This document shows, piece after piece, positions 57,890-64,000 of a DNA stretch of 64,000 bases (position 1 is the first letter of the stretch; each line of letters opens with the position of its first letter). Source of the DNA: Pictodentalium vernedei (taxonomy: Eukaryota; Mollusca; Scaphopoda; Dentaliida; Dentaliidae); contig CM062297.1 in assembly GCA_031216915.1 (NCBI GenBank), positions 537,066,971 through 537,130,970 of the forward strand, read 5' to 3'. The notes beneath the pieces are model-generated. The model worked only from the letters and a program-made list of their open reading frames with translations. It did not search any database and was not told where the DNA came from. Both the position numbers and the translations under genes were made by a program.

Positions 57890-58480
57890 TAATGTCTGTG
57901 TTTCTGTCTCCTTATGTTCAGTGTTGCTGTAAGCCTACTATTTGTGGGCCTAGGCCTATTAAAAAAAATCCCGGTGAACTTGGGTGGGGTGGGAATCTTA
58001 CGCAGCATCAAGTGGGATATGCAAGTGTGATAATAGGTATCGTTCCTCGCTGTATGGGGGCGGAACAAAATTTCCTGACAGACCAAAATAATTCCAGACT
58101 GATTTCAGATGTGGAACCAAATTTGATAAACAAACCACGCTTGCACCTACATATCAGTTCCTGGGTGTAAGATGGCGCTATGCTGAAATCGTCTATTATG
58201 ATTGAATAACACGTGGGGTGAGAAATCTGAGTCAATTCCTCTCCAACACAGTTTCGTCCAGCATGCGGTTCGACCCATTGTTCAGGTGAACAGAATATTC
58301 TTTTACATTGAACCATGCAGGGCCTTTGAAACACTGTGGATGACCAAGACTGTAATTGTGGATATCCTGGAACCCATCAGCAGTACATGGATAGAAATTC
58401 TAAAGAGAAACAATGACAGAGTGGAATTTTCACACATATGTCATCTTAAATCATCTGCGTTGGGAAAAGGGTTAAAGTGA
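57890..58480 (+). other. Two short open frames in the 6.7-kb element, function unknown
   Basis: Frames 57,892-58,170 (92 codons) and 58,202-58,480 (92 codons) lie in the right arm of the inverted-repeat element. They have no recognised motif; the opposite strand is also open for 108 codons over part of it. They may be remnants of the element's own gene or chance. Confidence 0.2.
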
Positions 58481-58797
58481 TTATATATATATATACACAT
58501 GCTTATGAATCCTTCTGAAAATTTTCACTAGTCCTGAAATGGAAAAAGCATTATTTATAATGTGCCTGGGTCAGAAAATGTACCGGATTAATGTCAGAGC
58601 TGAAATTTTGAGGCCAATGTTAATTTTAGAGTAGTAAATTTGAAACTCAAGTTTCCACTTGGAAATAAAAGATCAAAATTTCTCATCATTAAGTTGGAAT
58701 TTTAATTTTTTCATGAACAGTGTTAATTTATTGAATTTCCAACTATATGATTTTTGACCTCAGAATTTCCAACTATTGAAAAAAATACTTCTAGCTG

Positions 58798-58870
58798 GGT
58801 GGTGGGGGTGGGGGGTGGGGGGTGAGACCCCCCCCCCCCCCACCACCACCACCACCCCACCCACCCCCTG
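58798..58870. repeat. G-rich/C-rich inverted run
   Basis: GGTGGTGGGGGTGGGGGGTG and more G-runs (58,798-58,824) are followed, after GAGA, by about 14 C residues and CACCACCACCACC. The two halves can pair as a hairpin, and each half could form a quadruplex or i-motif. Open frames here are only Pro-rich. Confidence 0.8.
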
Positions 58871-59384
58871 TCGCCACATCCCTGGTCCTACTGACACCAC
58901 CTCTAGTTCCACAGAAAGTTAAAAGTTATTTTTCGGCAAAATTATGTTGTTGCCGAACGCAATTTAATTTGAGGGCGTTCAATAACGGAAACCGGATATT
59001 GCAAATAAAATCATTAAAATTATTTTCAACAGTATTAATATGGGCAGATCATAAGCGGACATAACTGAAATAGAAGGCAATCAATTGTATCTCGATTTGT
59101 TGTCAGTCTTGTTTGTGTTGACGATGTAAATATGTGTTGAATAGTTTTAGTCGATAACTTGAAATAAATCATAAAAATGAATTTATTTTCTTTATATATT
59201 ATTACACTAACCCATCTGAACATCCTGAGGCTGAAGGGTGCCAGACCTGGCGAGGCCGAAAAGCGTGGGTCGAAAAGCACAAAACTTAAAGCGCGGGCCA
59301 AAGTGGCCAAAAAGCGTTGATCCGGACAGTACTTTTTTACATGATTCTGTTTTCAAAATATAGTTTATGACCCCTAACTGAAAC

Positions 59385-59480
59385 TAGCCCATCTGGAACA
59401 CTAGCTGGCTCAGAGCCAGGGGTTGTTTCCACTGAAACCCTTGCTGGCTCAGAGCCAGGGGTTGCTTCCATTGAGACAAA
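59385..59480. repeat. Two-copy 50-bp tandem duplication
   Basis: The phrase 'gctggctcagagccaggggttg' occurs at about 59,403 and 59,443 with 'tccactgaaac' and 'tccattgagac' after each. Lies in the right arm of the 6.7-kb element. Confidence 0.7.
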
Positions 59481-59689
59481 TATAAACAACATCTCAACAG
59501 TGTTATGCTTTATCAGACCAGTGCTGAAAAACCCCATTAATAAGCTCCGCCCACTCATAAAAAGTTCCTCTATAAATAGACACAGAGATCTTAATTGAAC
59601 TGGATTAACAGTGACTGCATTATGTAATCATATGTAACAACTGGGGTAATTTGGAAGACTACTTTTACAGGGACTGTACACGTAATGTA

Positions 59690-59835
59690 CCAAATATGAA
59701 AGCATTCTGACTGTGGGATGTGAAGAAGAGAAATTTTAAAGAAATTTCTTCATATTGCACTAAGTTAAAATTTGGGCTACCAAAGCAAGCCCAAATATTA
59801 ACCTAAGGATCTGATTTGATCAAACTTGAATCTCA
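59690..59835 (+). mobile_element. Family A HINE, right half of an interrupted copy
   Basis: Continues the unit broken at 52,962 (ccaaatatgaaagcattctgactg) and is collinear with 24,075-24,215. It stops at about 59,835, where unrelated sequence begins, so the 3' end of this element is lost. Confidence 0.7.
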
Positions 59836-60671
59836 TGTGAGCGGCCATATAAAAATTCCACCGATAAATTACTGCTGGATGTATAACATGACAGTGAGCT
59901 TCAGTTGAGTTCTGACTGCTTATAAAGTCAGTGAGGACTTAACAAGAAGACAGATTGAACAAGAATATTTTAATTTTACTATTGGCTGCAATACAATTTG
60001 AATACTACAGGGTTCACTGACAGAATGATGGAGTTAATCACAAGACTTTCCAGGGCTCTTTCAAGCCTTTTAAATAATTTTGTAGGCTACTCCTCGCTAT
60101 TTTCATCATATAGCTTTGAGTAAACTAATGATTAATATAGATATCAGTTAAAATAGACTGTTTTCGATTCACAAGTCAAAAACAGAATTTGATACAAAAA
60201 TGAGTCTTTATCAATCAAATAAATTATCTGATAAAACACTGATGCAGAATTCATTTGGCAAAGTTTTTAATTTTTAAGAATGCCTCAATTTCTGCTGCAC
60301 ACTGATAAATGGTGTGCATATGAAATTAAAGCTTTGAAGCACTCTTAAAAATCAAGGATTTTCAGGGATGATGCACAAATTTCAAAAAGAGTTCCTGCAG
60401 ACAAGGACTAATTAAATTCAAGGGTATTCAAGGCCTATTCTCAACATTTTATGAGTATTTTTCAAGGCTTTACAATAGCAAATTTCAAGGATTTTCAAGG
60501 CTTAGCCTTCACAAGCACAGGACTGGCATTTTCAAGACAGGCTGGCAGACTGCCAGCCTACTGTCCACACAAAATTTCGAAGCCCAGCTTTTTCTGGCCC
60601 ACCTAGCCCCCACACATCTCCCATGCCCTGATTTTACAAGTTGGAAGAGAAGTCTGATTCTCAGGCCATAA
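59836..60671. other. No gene seen; short palindrome
   Basis: AT-rich unassigned sequence. A perfect 21-bp palindrome AGGCTGGCAGACTGCCAGCC(T) lies at 60,539-60,559, after several 'caaggattttcaagg' repeats (about 60,350-60,505). Confidence 0.4.
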
Positions 60672-62376
60672 AAACACAAGAGGCCCTAGGGGGCCTGAGG
60701 GTGCTCACCTGACATGGTAGTCTAAATATCAAACCAGGGACTTGACTTGAATAAGCTGCATACGCCTCTCCTAAGAAAAGCATATACCAACTAGGTGAAG
60801 CAGTTGTGTCCACACAATACATAGGATCTTCCTTCTATTTTCAGTTCCTGCACTTTTTACGACCCAAAATTGAGATAAACGCATAAAAAACAGATTTTTT
60901 TTTATTTTTGTTTGGAAATTTTCACTTTCACAAAGTCCCACCCGGCCCCCAAATTTTCAGTGCGAAAAAAAAAAAAAATTTTGTCTTAAAATTGACTGAA
61001 ACACATAAATGAAAGTGTCAATGACACTGTAGCTCAACTTGACAAACTTGAACTTGGTAAGTTATAAATGAAATGGCAAAAATGAAGATCATTGGTACCA
61101 ATGTCATTTTTTTTTTCCAGTGGCAACATTTTTTGACCGAAACCGAAGAAAATCGATAGCTCCCATCTAGAGGCCTTCCCAAACAAGCATGCCAGGTTTC
61201 AAAGCAATCCGATCATAAATGTGCCCTGTAGGGTGTACAAAAGGGAAATATTGTGGTCTGACTCGACTAAATTCTAAGAACATTGGCCGTGGCAACATTT
61301 TTTGACAGAAATTGAAGAAAATCGATAGCTCCCATCTAGAGGTCTCCCCAAACAAGCATACCAGGTTTCAAAGCAATCAAATCATAAATGTGCCCTGTAG
61401 GGTGTGCCAAAGGGAAATATTGTGGTCTGATTAAACTAAGTTCTACGAACGTTGGCCATGGCAACATTTTTTGCCGAAAATTGAAGAAAATCGATAGCTC
61501 CCATCTAGATGTCACCCTAAATAAGCATACCACATTTCAAAGCAATCAAATCATAAATGTGCCCTGTAGGGTGTGCCAAAGGGAAATATTGTGGTTTGAC
61601 TAAACTAAGTTCTAAGAACGTTGGCCGCGGCAACATTTTTTGACGGAAATTGAAGAAAATCGATAGCTCCCATCTAGAGGTCACCCCAAACAAGCATGCC
61701 AGGTTTCAAAGCAATCCGATCATAAATGTACCCTGTAGGGTGTGCCAAAGGGAAATATTGAGTCTTCTGACTAAACTAAGTTCTAAGAACTTTGGCCGCG
61801 GCAACATTTTTTGACAGAAATTGAAGAAAATCGATAGCTCCCATCTAGAGGTCTACCCAAACAAGCATACCAGGTTTCAAAGCAATCTGATCATAAATGT
61901 GCCCTGTAGGGTGTGCCAAAGGGAAATATTGTGGTTTGACTAAACTAAGTTCTAAGAACGTTGGCCGCAGCAACATTTTTTGACGGAAATTGAAGAAAAT
62001 CGATAGCTCCCATCTAGAGGTCACCCCAAATAAGCATCCCAAGTTTCAAAGTAATCTGATCATAAATGCGACCTGTGAGGTGTGCCAAAGGAAATTGTGG
62101 ACGTACGTACTAACGTACGTACGCCGACGGACGAGAAGTGATGGCAATAGCTCAGCTTGACTTTGTCAAGTTGAGCTAAAAACAAAAAAAAAATCTGGAT
62201 TTTGGTCCAAAATTTCTAAGTCCAGAACGGGACCGCAAATTTTCTGCCAAAATATGAACCCAGGGACTTCGCTTGAACAAACTTGAATCTCACCCACCTA
62301 AGGATGCTGCATACCAAATATCAAAAGATTCTTGTTGGTAATTCTGAAGAAGAAGATTTTTAAAGAATATTCCTCA
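60672..62376 (+). mobile_element. Family A HINE, 5' part, interrupted by a family B HINE
   Basis: The 5' end is GAGGCCCTAGGGGGCC, then GTGCTCACCTGACATGG. The A-rich block is cut at about 61,010 and resumes at 62,182 ('tctggattttggtccaaaatttctaagtcc'). It is followed by part of a core unit and is cut again at about 62,376 by a different repeat. Confidence 0.7.
61010..62181 (+). mobile_element. Family B HINE, complete, about 170-bp core units
   Basis: 5' end TGAAAGTGTCAATGACAC, then AGCTCAACTTG. 3' end AGCTCAGCTTGACTTTGTC then AAGTTGAGCTAAAAA (62,150-62,181). Six core units, marked by 'caacattttttgac' near 61,125, 61,291, 61,462, 61,631, 61,803 and 61,971. A CGTACGTACTAACGTACG patch (62,102-62,119) replaces the usual GACGGAC run. 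This core is unrelated to the other B cores. Confidence 0.8.
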
Positions 62377-62517
62377 TACAGTAAAACCTGTCTTGAGAGA
62401 CCACCTGTCTTGAGAGACCACATCTGCCAGGCACCTATCGGTTTTATCTTATAATGGACCTGCTATGGGAGACCACCTGTCTGGAGAGACCACCTGACTT
62501 GAGAGACCACTGTGACC
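62377..62517. repeat. Repeat of 'cttgagagaccacctgt' units, possible pogo/Tigger-type end
   Basis: It starts with CAGTAAAACCTGTCTTGAGA, like the ends of some pogo-type transposons, and repeats TTGAGAGACCAC four or more times. A related phrase (ataatggacctgtcttgagagac) reappears at 63,573-63,595 after the coding-like insert. No opposite inverted end was found, so the class is tentative. Confidence 0.45.
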
Positions 62518-63535
62518 CAGATCAAATGGTTTCATGCGCTGAAGGCGCGCAGGAACAGTTTGGGAAGCAAGCCCCTTTTGACCCTCTTTAGCTGTTGAAT
62601 TTTTGTAGTGTCAGACAGTGGTAAAGGAGGAGAAGTAGTGGGTAGTTATCGTCGCTTATGTCTTTTCTGCTTCTTTTTCAGAGGTGGTGGTTTAGATGGA
62701 GAGACCATGGCAGTTGGCGTTGTTGGTGGACTGCTTAAAGATGACTGGCTTGGCTCGTATGGTCTTGTTCTTGCCGAATTTGTGGTTGTTAACTGTGGTG
62801 AAGAGGGAGTCTGAGGCTTTTGTTGTGTATGTGCCTCTGCCACTTCTTTGATTTTTCTGAGTAGCTGTTGTTGTAGACGGTCCATCTCCTTCATGTGGTT
62901 CTCCCGTCCTTCTTCATCTGCTCCAGCCGTGTGTCCAGGTCCTGGCATTCTGGTTCCAAAGGAAGAGGCGAGTGAAGATCAGGCAGTTGCGGGAGGTCAG
63001 CTTCCATTTCCACCACAGTCTCCACAGACTCTTCCACATCCGACAGCTCCGGCTGGGGAGCCGGCAGTAGGATGGGTCTGTCTGTGGGAGTATGAAGGGA
63101 AATGGCAACTGCCTCTGGCTCTTTCTTCTCCTTTCTGTTCTCTCTCTTTTTCTCTAAAAATGCCTCCAAGCGTCGGGCATTCCTCCACTTGAAGGACAGA
63201 CTCTTTCTTCTTAGTTTTGTCTCTTTTCAGGGCCTCCAAACCCCTTGGGTGAGGACCAGTGTGAGAGGGGATCCTCTCACTAAAGGTACTACCTCTACCC
63301 TTGGGGGTGGTGTGGCGTTCTCTTTAGTAGTGGTTAACTCCAAAGTCAGGTAGACGCTCTCGCCCTTCTCCTGGACAGTCCAGGTGATGGGACAATAGAG
63401 CCCAGAGCTGAGATGGCTTTCAGTAGCCTAGCTGGTAGATCCAGTGCTCCCATGTTATCTCAATTGTCTCAATTCAGATGCTCACACTCTGAACTCAGAG
63501 GTGTGAATGTAACCAGAACTGAGGTGATGATGATG
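62518..63535 (-). pseudogene. Coding-like fragment, unrecognised (possible retroelement ORF1 type)
   Basis: Minus strand, richer in G+C than its flanks. Readable blocks in more than one frame: basic/acidic AFLEKKRENRKEKKEPEA (about 63,150), acidic LSDVEESVETVVEMEADLPQ (about 63,030), helical HMKEMDRLQQQLLRKIKEVA (about 62,880) and a Ser/Pro/Thr-rich tail ending in PLKKKQKRHKRR. The run RNARRLEAFLEKKR is like N-terminal regions of some retroelement-encoded proteins, but I do not recognise the family. An 11-bp direct repeat CCACTGTGACC flanks it (62,507-62,517 and 63,536-63,546), as an insertion would. No poly-A was seen. Confidence 0.45.
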
Positions 63536-63546
63536 CCACTGTGACC

Positions 63547-63836
63547 TGGTACCAACTTGTATTTTTATGCCATAATGGACCTGTCTTGAGAGACGTCCCC
63601 TTTGAAGAATGAAACCATGACAAAAACTTTTTACCTCTTCTGGAATTGGAAAATCCATTGTGGTTATACTAACATAATTAAAAGTATTAAAAGCTCTTAA
63701 TTGGGTTTCAATTGCTATTCAGTTACATAACTCATTAAAGATTGAGATGTTTTTATAAGACCCCTGTGAAAACATTAAGATTATTGCTGAATAAACAATT
63801 TCATACATACCAGAAATGTGACAGATAGGATTATAA
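63547..63836. other. No gene seen
   Basis: AT-rich sequence after one 'cttgagagacg' repeat unit. Nothing supported. Confidence 0.35.
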
Positions 63837-64000
63837 ACAAGAGGCCTCAGGAGGTCTGAGGGCGCTCACCTGACATGGTAGCCTAAATATCAACCCAGAG
63901 AATTGATTTCAACAAGTTGCATCTGCTCCTCCTAAGAAAAGCTTATACCAAATATCCAAAGATTCTGACCAGTGGATCTAAAAAAAGATTTTTAAAGAAT
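63837..64000 (+). mobile_element. Family A HINE, 5' end, runs off the window
   Basis: GAGGCCTCAGGAGGTC then GGGCGCTCACCTGACATGG, followed by the start of a core unit almost identical to 20,995-21,120. The rest lies beyond the window. Confidence 0.7.

Larger units (their letters stand above)
52965..59687. mobile_element. 6.7-kb element with 25-bp inverted ends and TA target duplication, unclassified
   Basis: The ends CATTACGTGTAC(GC/AG)TCCCT and on to GTAAAA are inverted (52,965-52,989 and 59,663-59,687; 2 of 25 mismatched). TA follows outside both ends (52,963-52,964 and 59,688-59,689). Joining the flanks restores the family A unit as seen at 24,060-24,075, so this is a real insertion. Without the nested B HINE the element is about 3.1 kb. 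No transposase motif was recognised; short open frames at 53,897-54,130 and 57,892-58,480 have no known domain. The TA target suggests, but does not prove, a Tc1/mariner-type mechanism. Confidence 0.7.

Noticed and set aside
62646-63353. Plus-strand ORFs opposite the coding-like fragment
   Set aside because: The minus strand shows the charged, coiled-coil-like and Ser/Pro-rich order expected of a protein; the plus frames look like shadows with Cys/Phe-rich composition.

Overview
The window is eukaryotic, repeat-dominated intergenic DNA, most likely from a bivalve or related mollusc. The clue is the abundance of short-unit mobile elements with the layout of bivalve 'pearl' and fly DINE-1 elements, that is, non-autonomous Helentron/Helitron relatives (HINEs). 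They have a short 5' palindrome, a subterminal motif, a tandem core of about 145-345 bp units, a tetranucleotide-rich patch, and a 3' hairpin ending in CTAAAA. I see no host gene that I can name with confidence.

Layout. 1-15,165: mostly HINE families (A, a 316-bp-unit family, J, K, D, E, C), with a piggyBac-type MITE at 8,768-8,964 and a tRNA-type SINE at 10,305-10,669. 15,166-19,900: a broken LINE on the minus strand, split by a complete family-B HINE (16,876-18,727). 20,290-31,460: nested A, B and C HINEs around a Crypton-like (DUF3504-type) coding remnant at 24,670-25,774. 31,461-39,772: family F and G arrays, a Tc1/mariner element with its ends intact (34,349-35,887), a fold-back duplication beside a 39-bp poly-C run, and a very regular family-C HINE. 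39,783-45,052: a near-complete DIRS-type tyrosine-recombinase retrotransposon on the minus strand, with a small cassette at its left edge made of the same terminal sequences. 45,053-47,257: family H repeats, microsatellites, family A and a second SINE. 47,258-50,460: the least repetitive stretch; it holds an old RT-RNase H fossil and a possible membrane-protein ORF. 50,541-59,835: family A DNA interrupted by a 6.7-kb inverted-repeat element, itself hit by a B HINE, itself hit by a hAT element. 59,836-64,000: more A and B HINEs, and a coding-like fragment (62,518-63,535) between 11-bp direct repeats.

Main points. (i) Unrelated HINE families obey one terminal grammar, and elements with the same ends carry unrelated cores, which suggests modular core exchange. 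(ii) All of about 23 HINE copies with a readable end lie in the + orientation, while nearly every protein-coding element and both SINEs lie on the minus strand. (iii) Family-C units each carry a palindrome matching the steroid-receptor half-site arrangement GGTCAnnnTGACC, followed by a direct-repeat half-site pair, repeated about 18 times in the window. (iv) The nest at 52,582-59,835 gives a clear order of insertions, and its empty site can be read from a paralogous repeat. HINE family letters (A-K) are local labels made for this report, not published names.
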